A stretch of DNA of 64,000 nucleotides from Rhodoplanes tepidamans (GCF_030813915.1 NZ_JAUSUJ010000002.1:310001-374000), one strand, 5' to 3'. Counted from the first letter of the stretch, positions 49,775 through 58,428 are shown. A program made the numbers and translations. The notes: generated from the sequence alone by a model not told the origin.

Positions 49775-50829
49775 CGCGCCGCCCGGCGGCCGGGGCCGTC
49801 GTCGTGTCCGCGCTGCTGCTGACGGCGCCGGCGCTCGCCCAGCAGCCGCCGGCCGCCACCCCGGTCCCGGCGGCCCCGCGCGCCGCCCAGTCGCGCCCGG
49901 CCACCCCGCCAAAACCGCCCGCCGGCGCCGCCGCGAAGCCGCAGGCGTCCGGCGCCGCGCCGGCGGCTCGTCCCGCCGGGGCGGTCGACCTCGCCTACGG
50001 GGCGTTCCAGCGCGGCTACTTCCTCACCGCCTTCCACGAGGCGACCAAGCGGGTCGAGGCATCGCAGGACGTCCGCGCCATGACGCTGCTCGGCGAGCTC
50101 TACGCCAACGGGCTCGGCGTCGGCCAGGACGACCAGAAGGCGGCCGAATGGTACGCCCTGGCCGCCGGCCGCGGCGACCGCGACGCCATGTTCGCGCTCG
50201 CCATGTTCCGGCTCGGCGGCCGCGCCGGGCCGAAGGACATGCGCGAGGCCGCCCGCCTGCTCGCCGCCGCCGCCAAGCTCGGCCATCCGGCCGCCGCCTA
50301 CGACCTCGGCCTGTTCTATGTCGAGGGCCAGCTCTTCCCGCAGGACTACGACCGCGCCGCCGAGCTGTTCCGCACCGCCGCCGCCGCCGGCAGCGCCGAG
50401 GCCCAGTACGCCCTCGCCGTGCTCCACAAGGAGGGCCGCGGCGTGCGCCAGGACACCGCCGAGGCGGCCCGCTGGATGGAGCGCGCCGCGACCGCCGGGG
50501 TGGTCGACGCGCAGGTCGAGTACGCCATCGCGCTGTTCAACGGCACCGGCGTCGCCAAGGACGAGGCGCGCGCCGCCGCGCTGTTCCGCAAGGCGGCGCA
50601 GCGGGGCAGCGCGCTCGCCCAGAACCGCCTCGCCCGCCTGCTCAGCGCCGGCCGCGGCCTGCCGGCCGACCCGGTCGAGGCGATCAAGTGGCACCTGATC
50701 GCCAAGGCCGGCGGCGCCGGCGACGCCTACATGGAAGAGTTCGCCCAGAAGCAGCCCGAGCAGGTCCGCCAGAGCGCCGAAAAGGCCGCCCAGGGCTGGC
50801 TCGACGTCCTGCGGCAGCAGCGGTCGTGA
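49771..50829 (+). CDS. Exported Sel1-repeat (TPR-like) protein
   Basis: 352 residues. Signal peptide (AAGAVVVSALLLTAPALAQ), a Pro/Ala-rich linker to about residue 70, then seven or so Sel1-like repeats such as AMTLLGELYANGLGVGQDDQKAAEWYALAAGRGD, AAYDLGLFYVEGQLFPQDYDRAAELFRTAAAAGS and AQYALAVLHKEGRGVRQDTAEAARWMERAA. Sel1 proteins act as scaffolds in envelope or signalling complexes; the partner here is unknown. GTG at 49771 overlaps the ThiE-like stop by four bases, giving coupled translation. Confidence 0.88.
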   Translation: MTRRPAAGAVVVSALLLTAPALAQQPPAATPVPAAPRAAQSRPATPPKPPAGAAAKPQASGAAPAARPAGAVDLAYGAFQRGYFLTAFHEATKRVEASQDVRAMTLLGELYANGLGVGQDDQKAAEWYALAAGRGDRDAMFALAMFRLGGRAGPKDMREAARLLAAAAKLGHPAAAYDLGLFYVEGQLFPQDYDRAAELFRTAAAAGSAEAQYALAVLHKEGRGVRQDTAEAARWMERAATAGVVDAQVEYAIALFNGTGVAKDEARAAALFRKAAQRGSALAQNRLARLLSAGRGLPADPVEAIKWHLIAKAGGAGDAYMEEFAQKQPEQVRQSAEKAAQGWLDVLRQQRS

Positions 50830-50973
50830 TGACAGAGGCCGCAAGTGCGTATCGAGTGCTCACGATGAACAAGGTGGGCAGAGCGTCGTCAGCCGGTCAG
50901 CGTTGGAAAGCGACGACAATCTAGACTAAACTAATTGGCTATTCGCCACAGCTCATGCGAGGAATGCGATCCC

Positions 50974-51615
50974 ATGACCGACGGCGTGGTTCGGCTGTTC
51001 AGCGAAGAGCATGTTACTCGGCTTACAGGGCTTTCCCTGTGGCAACTGCGTGCTTGGGATCGCGAGGGCTTCTTTGCACCCCGCTACGCATATGAAGACC
51101 GCCGAACTCCATACAGCCGCATCTACTCATTCAAAGATGTCGTGGGACTTCGGGCTATCGCGGTCTTGATGAAGAGCTATGGCGTTTCCTTCCAGGAGCT
51201 CCGTAAGGTCGCTGCCGAACTAAAGCGTCGGGGGTTCGACCACTGGGCGGAGCTCAAGCTTTACGTTGTGAAAAAACAAGTACACTTCCAGCGGCCGGAA
51301 TCCCGCGATGTCGAAGGCGTCTGGGATGGCCAACTGGCCCTTGTTCCGGTCATCGACGTGATCATGGATGTAGAAACTCGTGTCCAGAAGCTGCAGCACC
51401 GGGATCCTGAACAGTATGGCAAAGTGGAGAAGCGGCGGCACACTTTGAGGAATGCTCCTGTCGTCGCCGGTACGCGAATTCCGACGGCTGCGATAAGGCG
51501 CTTCCACGAGGCCGGTTACTCCATAGAACGAATACTTGGCCAATATCCGACGCTCAAAGAGGCGGACGTCTATGCTGCGCTTGAGTACGAGCAGGGACTC
51601 GCGCAAAGCGCGTAA
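50974..51615 (+). CDS. MerR-type HTH/DUF433 antitoxin (VapB45-like)
   Basis: 213 residues. The N-terminus is a MerR-like DNA-binding module (RLFSEEHVTRLTGLSLWQLRAWDREGFFAPRY through RIYSFKDVVGLRAIAVLM). The C-terminus is DUF433 (RNAPVVAGTRIPTAAIRRFHEAGYSIERILGQYPTLKEADVYAALEYE). DUF433 proteins next to DUF5615 PIN-like proteins form toxin-antitoxin pairs, with mycobacterial VapBC45 as the closest named type I know. ATG at 50974 after GAGGAATGC; an upstream TTG (50935) is less likely. GC content is clearly below that of the neighbours, suggesting acquisition by transfer. Confidence 0.85.
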   Translation: MTDGVVRLFSEEHVTRLTGLSLWQLRAWDREGFFAPRYAYEDRRTPYSRIYSFKDVVGLRAIAVLMKSYGVSFQELRKVAAELKRRGFDHWAELKLYVVKKQVHFQRPESRDVEGVWDGQLALVPVIDVIMDVETRVQKLQHRDPEQYGKVEKRRHTLRNAPVVAGTRIPTAAIRRFHEAGYSIERILGQYPTLKEADVYAALEYEQGLAQSA

Positions 51616-51634
51616 ATGAGCATAATCATGACTG

Positions 51635-52012
51635 ATGTTTTTCATCCTGGACGAGAATGTTCCGGCAGACGTGGCCGCTATGCTGATTGAGCACGGCCAC
51701 CGGGCAGAGTTCATACGCACTTACGTTCCCCCAGGGGCCGTCGATCCACTGGTTGCAACCGTCGCGCAAGAACTGGAAGCGATCTTGGTGAGTTTCGATG
51801 GGGATTTCGAGAAAATCTCCCCCCGAATTCCGGTTGGTCAACGTAGAAGGTTCCGGAAGCTCAGCAGGATTTGGTTGACTTGTACGGAGCCTGCCGCAGC
51901 AAGGCGGCTCCGCGCCGGGCTTGATCTGGTGATCTCCGAATACAATCGCGCTACGCCGACGTCGCCGATGCGAATGCGCATTTCGGCAAGCTACTTTCGT
52001 ACCGATAGATAA
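51635..52012 (+). CDS. DUF5615 PIN-like toxin (VapC45-like)
   Basis: 125 residues with the PIN-like/Mut7-C type acid pattern: FILDENVPADVAAML at the N-terminus, EFIRTYVPPGAVDPLVATVAQELEAILVSFDGDFEKI in the middle. These are candidate metal-binding Asp/Glu residues of a ribonuclease. It lies 19 bp after the DUF433 gene, the usual arrangement of this pair. The C-terminal 40 residues are less conserved. ATG at 51635; no strong ribosome site seen, so translation may depend on coupling. Confidence 0.8.
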   Translation: MFFILDENVPADVAAMLIEHGHRAEFIRTYVPPGAVDPLVATVAQELEAILVSFDGDFEKISPRIPVGQRRRFRKLSRIWLTCTEPAAARRLRAGLDLVISEYNRATPTSPMRMRISASYFRTDR

Positions 52013-52171
52013 TTAAAGGAAGTTCATCAGCCAGCATCCGAACTCGGATTGCTTGCAAGCTCCGCCTATAGGCTTCTTCACTCCTCTCGACCAGAACGCC
52101 GGCTCCTTCGTTGACCGGGGTGGATCGCCGCGGCCGCACCGTGTAAGACCGCAGCCGACGCACACTCTCGT

Positions 52172-52211
52172 GTCATTCCGGGTTCGCACCTCCGGTGCGC
52201 CCCGGAACGAC
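52172..52211. repeat. Interspersed palindromic repeat, family B, short copy
   Basis: GTCATTCCGGGTTCGCACC with inverted GGTGCGCCCCGGAACGAC. Partial copy of the family at 36711, 39806 and 58319. It marks return to GC-rich sequence on the right of the toxin-antitoxin islet. Confidence 0.7.
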
Positions 52212-52265
52212 GGCGCCTCTGCGTTCGAGATCGTCCCGCTTCTCCGACCTGATCGATCGAAAAAC

Positions 52266-53063
52266 ATGCTCCGCTCCGCACTGCTCAACGTCATGGTGGC
52301 CGCCGCGCGCAAGGCGGGCCGCACGCTCAAGCGCGATTTCGGCGAGGTGGAGCACCTGCAGGTGTCCCTCAAGGGGCCGGCCAACTTCGTCACCGCGGCC
52401 GACCGCAAGGCCGAGGAGACGCTCAAGGCCGAGCTCGAGAAGGCGCGCCCCGGCTACGGCTTCCTGGGCGAGGAGGGCGGCCTGCAGCAGGGCTCCGACG
52501 CCACCCACACCTGGATCGTCGATCCGCTCGACGGCACCACCAACTTCCTGCACGGCATTCCGCAGTTCGCCATCTCGATCGCGCTGCAGCGCGAGGACAC
52601 CATCGTGGCCGGCGTCGTCTACAACCCGGCCAACGAGGAGCTGTTCATGGCGGAGCGCGGCAAGGGCGCCTTCCTCAACGACCAGCGCATCCGGGTGGCC
52701 GGGCGCCAGCGTCTCGCCGACGCGGTGATCTCGTGCGGCCTGCCGCATCTCGGCCGCGGCGATCTCGCCCAGTTCCGCAAGGAGTTCGCCGTGGTGCAGG
52801 AGAAGGTGGCCGGGCTGCGCCGCTTCGGCGCCGCGGCGCTCGACCTCGCCTGGGTGGCGGCCGGCCGGTTCGACGCCTTCTGGGAGCGCAACCTGTCGCC
52901 CTGGGACATGGCGGCCGGCATCCTGATGATCCGCGAGGCCGGCGGCTATGTCAGCGACTGCGAGGGCGGCGACCAGATGCTCGGGCGCAAGAGCATCGTC
53001 TGCGGCAACGAGACCATGCAGCGGGAGATCCTATCGCTGCTGAAGGCCGCCAACCGGGCGTGA
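52266..53063 (+). CDS. Inositol monophosphatase family protein (SuhB-like)
   Basis: 265 residues. Lithium-sensitive phosphatase motifs: FLGEEGG, WIVDPLDGTTNFLHGIPQFAISIALQ, and FWERNLSPWDMAAGILMIREAGGYV (second metal site). Substrates are inositol or other sugar phosphates; SuhB also has RNA-related roles in enterobacteria. ATG at 52266. Neighbours downstream are the MotA/OmpA-like pair. Confidence 0.93.
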   Translation: MLRSALLNVMVAAARKAGRTLKRDFGEVEHLQVSLKGPANFVTAADRKAEETLKAELEKARPGYGFLGEEGGLQQGSDATHTWIVDPLDGTTNFLHGIPQFAISIALQREDTIVAGVVYNPANEELFMAERGKGAFLNDQRIRVAGRQRLADAVISCGLPHLGRGDLAQFRKEFAVVQEKVAGLRRFGAAALDLAWVAAGRFDAFWERNLSPWDMAAGILMIREAGGYVSDCEGGDQMLGRKSIVCGNETMQREILSLLKAANRA

Positions 53064-53244
53064 GGCCGCCGCCCGCGGCCGCATCCCGCCTCCGCCGGCC
53101 CGGGCGGACCTCGGCCGGGCCGGGACCGGGCGCGAATAATCCCGCCGAAGCGGGGGACCGCTCCGCTGCGGCGCGTTAAACTCGGCGCGCCCCTGTGCCA
53201 TATTGGGATCGAACCGAGACGGCGGAATCACTCGCGGAATCACC

Positions 53245-54246
53245 ATGGCCAAGCCCGAGCGCGACCTCGACCCGTTCAAGGTGTCCTCGCCCCGCATCTA
53301 CCTGGTGCGGATGCTGGTCTTCCTGGTGCTGGGGGTCCTCCTGGTGGTGGTGCTCCATCGCCAGATCTGGGCGGCCTTCCTGGCCAATCCGGGCCTCAAC
53401 GGCCTGATCGTCGGGGTGCTGCTGATCGGCGTGATCCTCGCCTTCCGGCAGGTGGTGCGGCTGTTCCCCGAGGTCGCCTGGGTCAACGGCTTCCGGCTCG
53501 CCGATCCCGGCCTCGCGGTGGAGCGGCCGCCGTCGCTGCTCGCCCCGATGGCGGCGATCCTGGGCGAGCGGATGGGCGCCATGGCGCTGTCCGCGCCGAC
53601 CATGCGGTCGATCCTCGATTCGATCGCCATGCGGCTCGACGAGGCGCGTGACACCGCCCGCTACATGACCGGCCTGCTGGTCTTCCTCGGCCTGCTCGGC
53701 ACCTTCTGGGGCCTGATCGAGACGGTCGGCTCGGTCGGCAAGGTGATCGAGGGCCTCAAGGTCGGCGGCGACGCCGGCTCGATGTTCGACGCCCTCAAGG
53801 AGGGGCTGGCCGCGCCGCTCGGCGGCATGGGCATCTCCTTCTCGTCGTCGCTGTTCGGCCTCGCCGGCTCGCTGGTGCTCGGCTTCCTCGACCTGCAGGC
53901 GAGCCAGGCGCAGAACCGCTTCTACACCGAGGTCGAGGACTGGCTGTCGACCACGGTGCGCGAGCTCGGCGGCGGTGCCCCGGCGGCGGGCGGGCCCGTC
54001 CAGGCGGCGATCGGCAGCGAGATGCGGGCGGCGCTCGACCGGCTGCAGGACGCCATCTCGGAGGCCGGCGCCAACAAGGCGGCGACCCACGCGATGGCCA
54101 ATCTGGCCGAGGGCATCCAGGGCCTGGTGCAGCACATGCGCCAGGAGCAGCAGATCATCCGCGACTGGGTGGAGGCGCAGGCCGAGCAGCAGGCCGAGGT
54201 GCAGCGGCTCCTCCAGGTGCTGGCCCGCCAGCACGAGAAGACGTGA
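53245..54246 (+). CDS. MotA/TolQ/ExbB-type proton channel protein
   Basis: 333 residues. Hydrophobic segments: YLVRMLVFLVLGVLLVVVLH, LIVGVLLIGVILAF, the family core TARYMTGLLVFLGLLGTFWGLIETVGSVG, and GMGISFSSSLFGLAGSLVLGFLDLQ. The C-terminal 100 residues are helical and charged. It forms a unit with the next gene, which supplies the peptidoglycan-binding partner; together they resemble a flagellum-independent MotAB-like stator. The exact task is unknown. ATG at 53245. Widespread next to suhB in related genomes as far as I recall. Confidence 0.85.
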   Translation: MAKPERDLDPFKVSSPRIYLVRMLVFLVLGVLLVVVLHRQIWAAFLANPGLNGLIVGVLLIGVILAFRQVVRLFPEVAWVNGFRLADPGLAVERPPSLLAPMAAILGERMGAMALSAPTMRSILDSIAMRLDEARDTARYMTGLLVFLGLLGTFWGLIETVGSVGKVIEGLKVGGDAGSMFDALKEGLAAPLGGMGISFSSSLFGLAGSLVLGFLDLQASQAQNRFYTEVEDWLSTTVRELGGGAPAAGGPVQAAIGSEMRAALDRLQDAISEAGANKAATHAMANLAEGIQGLVQHMRQEQQIIRDWVEAQAEQQAEVQRLLQVLARQHEKT

Positions 54247-54249
54247 CCC

Positions 54250-55281
54250 ATGGCCCTGTCCCGCTTCCGCCGTGACCGCGGGGTCGACTACTGGCCGGGC
54301 TTCGTCGACGCCCTCTCGACCCTGCTGCTCGGGGTGATCTTCCTGCTCACCGTCTTCGTGACGGCGCAGTTCTTCCTCTCCCAGGAGGTCGCCGGCAAGG
54401 ACACGGCGCTGCAGCGCCTGACCGCCCAGATCGCCCAGCTCACCGACCTCCTGTCGCTGGAGAAGACCGGCAAGACCAGCCTGGAGGAGGAGGTTGCGCG
54501 GCTCACCGCCAGCCTCGCCGCGGCCGAGGGCGAGCGCGAGCGGTTGCGCGCCGGGGCGCCGGGGCCGGGCGCCGCCGATCAGCTCGGCGCCGCCCAGGGC
54601 CGCATCGCCGAGCTCGGCTCCGCCCTCGACTCCGAGAAGCGGGCGACCGCCCGGGCGCTCGCCCAGGTCGAGATCCTGAACCAGCAGATCGCCGCGCTGC
54701 GCCGCCAGCTCGGCGCGCTGGAGAGCGCGCTCGAAGCCTCCGACCGCAAGGACAAGGACGCCCAGGCCCGCATCGCCGATCTCGGCCAGCGCCTCAACGT
54801 CGCGCTGGCGCAGCGCGTCCAGGAGCTGTCGCGCTACCGCTCCGACTTCTTCGGCCGGCTGCGCGCCATCCTGGGCAACCGGCCGGACGTGCGAATCGTC
54901 GGCGACCGCTTCGTCTTCCAGGCCGAGGTGTTCTTCGACTCCGGCCAGGCGGCGCTGCGGCCGGAGGGCCGCATCGAGCTCGACAAGCTGGCCGCCGCGC
55001 TCGGCGAGCTGGAGCGGCAGATTCCGCCCGAGATCCCGTGGGTGCTGCGGGTCGACGGCCACACCGACATCCGGCCGATCGCCAGTCCCCAGTTCCCCAG
55101 CAACTGGGCGCTGTCGGCGGCGCGCGCCATCTCGGTGGTGCAGTACCTGATCGCCAAGGGAGTGTCGCCGCAGCGCCTCGTCGCCGCCGGCTTCGGCGAG
55201 TACCAGCCGCTCGACCCCGAGCGCACCGAGGAGGCGTTCCAGCGCAACCGCCGGCTGGAGCTGAAGCTGACCGAACGATGA
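54250..55281 (+). CDS. OmpA/MotB-type peptidoglycan-binding protein
   Basis: 343 residues. One N-terminal helix with an acidic residue (VDYWPGFVDALSTLLLGVIFLLTVFV), equivalent to the MotB channel aspartate, then a long coiled coil (residues 40-190), then a C-terminal OmpA-like domain (VFFDSGQAALRPEGRIELDKLAAAL, RVDGHTDIRPI, SAARAISVVQYLIAKG, GFGEYQPLDPERTEEAFQRNRRLELKL). Starts 3 bp after the MotA-like gene; the stop overlaps the acetyltransferase start (ATGA). Confidence 0.88.
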   Translation: MALSRFRRDRGVDYWPGFVDALSTLLLGVIFLLTVFVTAQFFLSQEVAGKDTALQRLTAQIAQLTDLLSLEKTGKTSLEEEVARLTASLAAAEGERERLRAGAPGPGAADQLGAAQGRIAELGSALDSEKRATARALAQVEILNQQIAALRRQLGALESALEASDRKDKDAQARIADLGQRLNVALAQRVQELSRYRSDFFGRLRAILGNRPDVRIVGDRFVFQAEVFFDSGQAALRPEGRIELDKLAAALGELERQIPPEIPWVLRVDGHTDIRPIASPQFPSNWALSAARAISVVQYLIAKGVSPQRLVAAGFGEYQPLDPERTEEAFQRNRRLELKLTER

Positions 55282-55778
55282 CCACGATCGATCCCGAGCC
55301 CGCCGCCGTCGCCGCGGTCGACGCCGCCCCGCGGATCCGCGCCTACGAGCGCGACGACGAGGAGGCCGTCATCGCGCTGTGGCAGCGCACCTGGCAGACC
55401 GCCTATCCGCGCCACGACTTCGCGGCCCGCGTCGCGTGGTGGCGCGAGCGCTGGCGCACCGAGCTCGTCCCGATGGCCTCGGTCGTGGTGGCGGAGGCGC
55501 GCGGCCCGGCGGGGCCCGAGATCCTCGGCTTCGTCACCATCGACGAGAGCGGCTATCTCGACCAGATCGTGGTGGCGCCGGAGGCGTGGGGCACGCCGGT
55601 GGCGACGGCGCTGCTCGACGAGGCCAAGCGGGTCGCGCCGACCGGCATCGCGCTGCACGTCAACAAGGACAACCACCGCGCCATCCGCTTCTACGAGAAG
55701 CAGGGCTTCTCCATCGGCGGCGAGGACGTCAACCCGCGCTCGCAGTCGCCCGTCTTCATGATGTGCTGGCGGCCGTAG
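55278..55778 (+). CDS. GNAT-family N-acetyltransferase
   Basis: 166 residues with the GNAT fold: IRAYERDDEEAVIALWQRTWQTAYP, then GFVTIDESGYLDQIVVAPEAWGTPVATALLDEAKRVAP (acetyl-CoA site) and LHVNKDNHRAIRFYEKQGFSIGGED. Acceptor unknown. Its ATG overlaps the stop of the OmpA-like gene by four bases, so the three genes form one transcript. Confidence 0.9.
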   Translation: MTTIDPEPAAVAAVDAAPRIRAYERDDEEAVIALWQRTWQTAYPRHDFAARVAWWRERWRTELVPMASVVVAEARGPAGPEILGFVTIDESGYLDQIVVAPEAWGTPVATALLDEAKRVAPTGIALHVNKDNHRAIRFYEKQGFSIGGEDVNPRSQSPVFMMCWRP

Positions 55779-55826
55779 GGCCCGACCCGCGCAACGCGCT
55801 TCAGCGGTCGGAGCGTGCGGCTCGCC

Positions 55827-57662
55827 TCACACCACCGGCACCGCCTCGGCGCCGGTCTCGAACTGCAGGCGGGCGAGGCGGGCGTAGAGGCCGCCGCGGG
55901 CGACCAGGCTGTCGTGGGTGCCTTCCTCGACGATGCGGCCCTGGTCCATCACCAGGATGCGGTCGCAGGAGAGGACCGTCGCCAGCCGGTGGGCGATCAC
56001 CAGCGTGGTGCGCCCTTCCATCAGCCGGCCGAGCGCGTCCTTCACCAGCGTCTCGTTCTCGGCGTCGAGCGACGACGTCGCCTCGTCGAGCAGCAGCAGC
56101 GGCGCCTCGCGCAGGATGGCGCGGGCGATGGCGAGGCGCTGGCGCTCGCCGCCGGAGAGCAGCACGCCGCGCTCGCCGATCTGCGTCTGCATGCCCTGCG
56201 GCAGCCGGGCGACGAAGTCGGACGCCGCGGCCTGCTCGGCCGCGCGGGCGATCTCGGCGTCGGAGGCGTCGGGCCGGCCGAACCGGATGTTCTCGGCGAC
56301 GCTCGCGGCGAACACCGCGGCGTCCTGCGGCACCAGCGCGATGCGGCTGCGCACCGCCCGCGGGTCGGCCTCGGCGAGCCGCACCCCGTCGAACGTGACG
56401 CTGCCGGCCTGCGGATCGTAGAAGCGCAGCAGCAGGTGGAACACGGTGCTCTTGCCGGCCCCCGAGGGGCCGACGATCGCCACCTTCTCGCCGGGGCGGA
56501 CCCGGAACGACACGTCGTCGAGCGCCGTCGCGTCGCGCCGGGTCGGATAGGAGAAGCGGACCTGCTCGAACGCCACCTCGCCGCGTGGCGGCACCGGCAG
56601 CGCGGCCGGGCTCGCCGGCGCCGTGATGTCGGGCCGGATCGTCAGCAGCTCCTGCAGCCGCTCGGCGGCGCCGGCCGCCTGCGAGATCTCGCCCCACACC
56701 TGCGACAGCTCGCCGAGCGCGCCGGCCGCGAACACGGCGTAGATCACGAACTGGCTCAGCCGCCCCGCCGTGATGCGCTGCTCGTAGACGTCCTGGGCGC
56801 CGACCCACAGGATCACCACGACGCTGGCGAACACCAGGAAGATGGCGATGCCGGTGAGCCAGGCGCGCGCCTTGGTCGAGGCGAAGGCGGCCGCGCAGGC
56901 GCGCTCGACCGCGTCGCCGAACCGCCGCGTCGCCATCAGCTCGTTGGTGAAGGCCTGCAGGGTGCGGATCGCGCCGATCAGCTCGGCCGCGTAGCTCGAC
57001 GCCTCGGCGAGCGTGTCCTGCGCCTCGCGCGAGCGGCGCCGCACCACCCGGCCGAAGGCGACCAGCGGCAGCACGATCACCGGGATCACGATCAGCACGA
57101 ACAGCGACAGGCGCGGGCTCGTCACCACCATCATCAGGGTGGAGCCGATGAACAGCATCAGGTTGCGCAGCGTGATCGACACCGAGGCGCCGACCGCCGA
57201 CTTCAGCTGGGTGGTGTCGGCGGAGAGGCGCGACACCAGCTCGCCGCTCTTCGAGGAGTCGAAGAACGAGGCCGACAGCCCGGTGAGATGCTCGAACACG
57301 CGGGCCCGCAGATCGGCGACGATCCGCTCGCCCAGCGTGGTGACGAGGTAGTAGCGCATGGCGCTGGCGCCGGCGAGCACGGCCGCGACCAGGATCAGCA
57401 CCGCGAAGTACTGATGGATCAGCCCCGCATATTCCTCGGTGAAGCCGAAGTCGATCATCCGGCGCACCGCCACCGGCAGCACCAGGGTGGCGAGCGAGGC
57501 GACCACCAGCGAGATCAGGGCCGCGAGCGCGCGGCCCTTGTAGCGCATCACATACGGCACCACCGCGAGCAGCGGCTTGATGTTGCGACGGTTGTCCTCG
57601 GGGGGACGACCGGCCGGGGACGTGCTCGACGCGAGCCCGCGTCCGCCGCTGTCAAGATTCAT
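55827..57662 (-). CDS. ABC transporter fused permease/ATPase (exporter type, MsbA-like)
   Basis: 611 residues. Six-helix membrane domain with the exporter features FDSSKSGELVSRLSADTTQLKSAVG. The nucleotide-binding domain starts near residue 370: Walker A GPSGAGKST, Q-loop VPQDAAVF, signature LSGGERQRLAIARAI, Walker B LLLLDEATSSLD, and H-loop IAHRLATV. A half-transporter that should dimerise; lipid A, lipid or drug export are all possible. ATG at 57662. A 15-bp tandem repeat lies in its promoter region. Confidence 0.92.
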   Translation of the reverse strand: MNLDSGGRGLASSTSPAGRPPEDNRRNIKPLLAVVPYVMRYKGRALAALISLVVASLATLVLPVAVRRMIDFGFTEEYAGLIHQYFAVLILVAAVLAGASAMRYYLVTTLGERIVADLRARVFEHLTGLSASFFDSSKSGELVSRLSADTTQLKSAVGASVSITLRNLMLFIGSTLMMVVTSPRLSLFVLIVIPVIVLPLVAFGRVVRRRSREAQDTLAEASSYAAELIGAIRTLQAFTNELMATRRFGDAVERACAAAFASTKARAWLTGIAIFLVFASVVVILWVGAQDVYEQRITAGRLSQFVIYAVFAAGALGELSQVWGEISQAAGAAERLQELLTIRPDITAPASPAALPVPPRGEVAFEQVRFSYPTRRDATALDDVSFRVRPGEKVAIVGPSGAGKSTVFHLLLRFYDPQAGSVTFDGVRLAEADPRAVRSRIALVPQDAAVFAASVAENIRFGRPDASDAEIARAAEQAAASDFVARLPQGMQTQIGERGVLLSGGERQRLAIARAILREAPLLLLDEATSSLDAENETLVKDALGRLMEGRTTLVIAHRLATVLSCDRILVMDQGRIVEEGTHDSLVARGGLYARLARLQFETGAEAVPVV

Positions 57663-57996
57663 GGGAGATCCCGCTCGACGTCGACACGACTGCACATTGG
57701 CGAAACAACACCGGGGCGAAACACTCCGGGGCGAAACACTCCGCGGCGAGACGCACCGGATCGAAACAAAACGCCGCGGGCCGGACGCCGGGCGGCGCGC
57801 TGCGGCTCGCGGGCCGGACAATGACTCGCGCGCGCACCCCTGACAATGCGCACGCTCGCGCAGGGGCGCGATTTTCGGCCGCCACGGTATCCGGGCGCGC
57901 CGGCGCGCCATCGCCGCCGCCCCGACTTGTCTGCCCGGGGCCGCTGGGCTATAGACCCCGCAACTTCCGACAGACCGACGACCGCAGGATCGAGCG
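57663..57996. other. Divergent region, ABC exporter / rpmE
   Basis: 334 bp containing a 15-bp tandem repeat (57698-57772) close to the exporter start, followed by GC-rich sequence without recognisable features up to the rpmE ribosome site. Confidence 0.55.
57698..57772. repeat. 15-bp tandem repeat (minisatellite), five units
   Basis: Units of 15 bp at 57698, 57713, 57728, 57743 and 57758; the second and third are identical (GGGGCGAAACACTCC), the others diverge mainly at the ends while keeping CGA(A/G)AC. Lies 36-110 bp upstream of the ABC exporter start codon. Confidence 0.85.
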
Positions 57997-58221
57997 ATGA
58001 AGGCCGACATTCACCCCGCGTACCATACCGTCAAGGTCGTGATGACCGACGGCACCGAGTTCGAGACCCGGACCACCTGGGGCCAGTCGGGCGACACGCT
58101 GCGCCTCGACATCGACCCCAAGTCGCACCCGGCCTGGACCGGCGGCTCGCAGCAGCTGCTCGACCGCGGCGGCCGCGTGTCGCGCTTCCAGAAGAAGTTC
58201 TCGGGCCTCGGCCTGAAGTGA
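57997..58221 (+). CDS. rpmE: 50S ribosomal protein L31
   Basis: 74 residues: [29 protein letters not shown] at the N-terminus, [18 protein letters not shown] in the middle, and a C-terminal [11 protein letters not shown]. It has no cysteines, so it is the zinc-free (C-minus) type. ATG at 57997. Confidence 0.96.
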   Translation: MKADIHPAYHTVKVVMTDGTEFETRTTWGQSGDTLRLDIDPKSHPAWTGGSQQLLDRGGRVSRFQKKFSGLGLK

Positions 58222-58273
58222 GCCGGACGGCCGCGCGCCGTCCCTCCTTCGCCGACACCGCCGACGCGACCAT

Positions 58274-58297
58274 GGCCGGGCGCCCCGCCCGGCCTTT
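58274..58297 (+). terminator. Terminator hairpin after rpmE
   Basis: GGCCGGGCG-CCC-CGCCCGGCC, nine paired bases and a 3-base loop, followed by TTT, about 52 bp after the rpmE stop. A weaker hairpin (GGACGGC/GCCGTCC, 58225-58243) precedes it. Confidence 0.6.
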
Positions 58298-58318
58298 CGG
58301 CGTTTGTGGTTCGAACGC

Positions 58319-58428
58319 CGTCATTCCGGGGCGCGAGCCGAAGGCTCGCGAACCCGGAATCCAGCCCAGACGACAGAGCGAGCCGCTGGATTCCGGGTTC
58401 GCGGGCTTTGCCCGCGCCCCGGAATGAC
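58319..58428. repeat. Interspersed palindromic repeat, family B
   Basis: About 110 bp: GTCATTCCGGGGCGCGAGCC at the left and CGCGCCCCGGAATGACCG at the right, with GGAATCCAG/CTGGATTCC inner copies. Between rpmE and rcdA. Confidence 0.85.

Noticed and set aside
51951-52163. 70-codon minus-strand frame downstream of the DUF5615 toxin gene
   Set aside because: Translation has some helical character (ERSEEAYRRSLQAIRVRMLADEL) but overlaps the toxin C-terminus, lacks a ribosome site and matches nothing known. Could be a gene remnant, but support is too weak.
53176-55062. 628-codon minus-strand frame opposite the MotA/OmpA-like genes
   Set aside because: Same antisense-shadow behaviour; the plus-strand frames carry membrane helices and OmpA motifs and overlap with each other in operon style.
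53245-55281. Zorya-type anti-phage system (ZorA/ZorB-like pair)
   Set aside because: Only the MotA-like and MotB/OmpA-like proteins are present. Flanking genes are an inositol monophosphatase and an acetyltransferase, with no ZorC, helicase ZorD or nuclease ZorE, so a housekeeping or envelope role is more likely.
57698-57772. CRISPR array
   Set aside because: Units are contiguous 15-bp repeats without spacers and there are no cas genes; this is a minisatellite. The 14-bp array at 42725 was rejected for the same reason.
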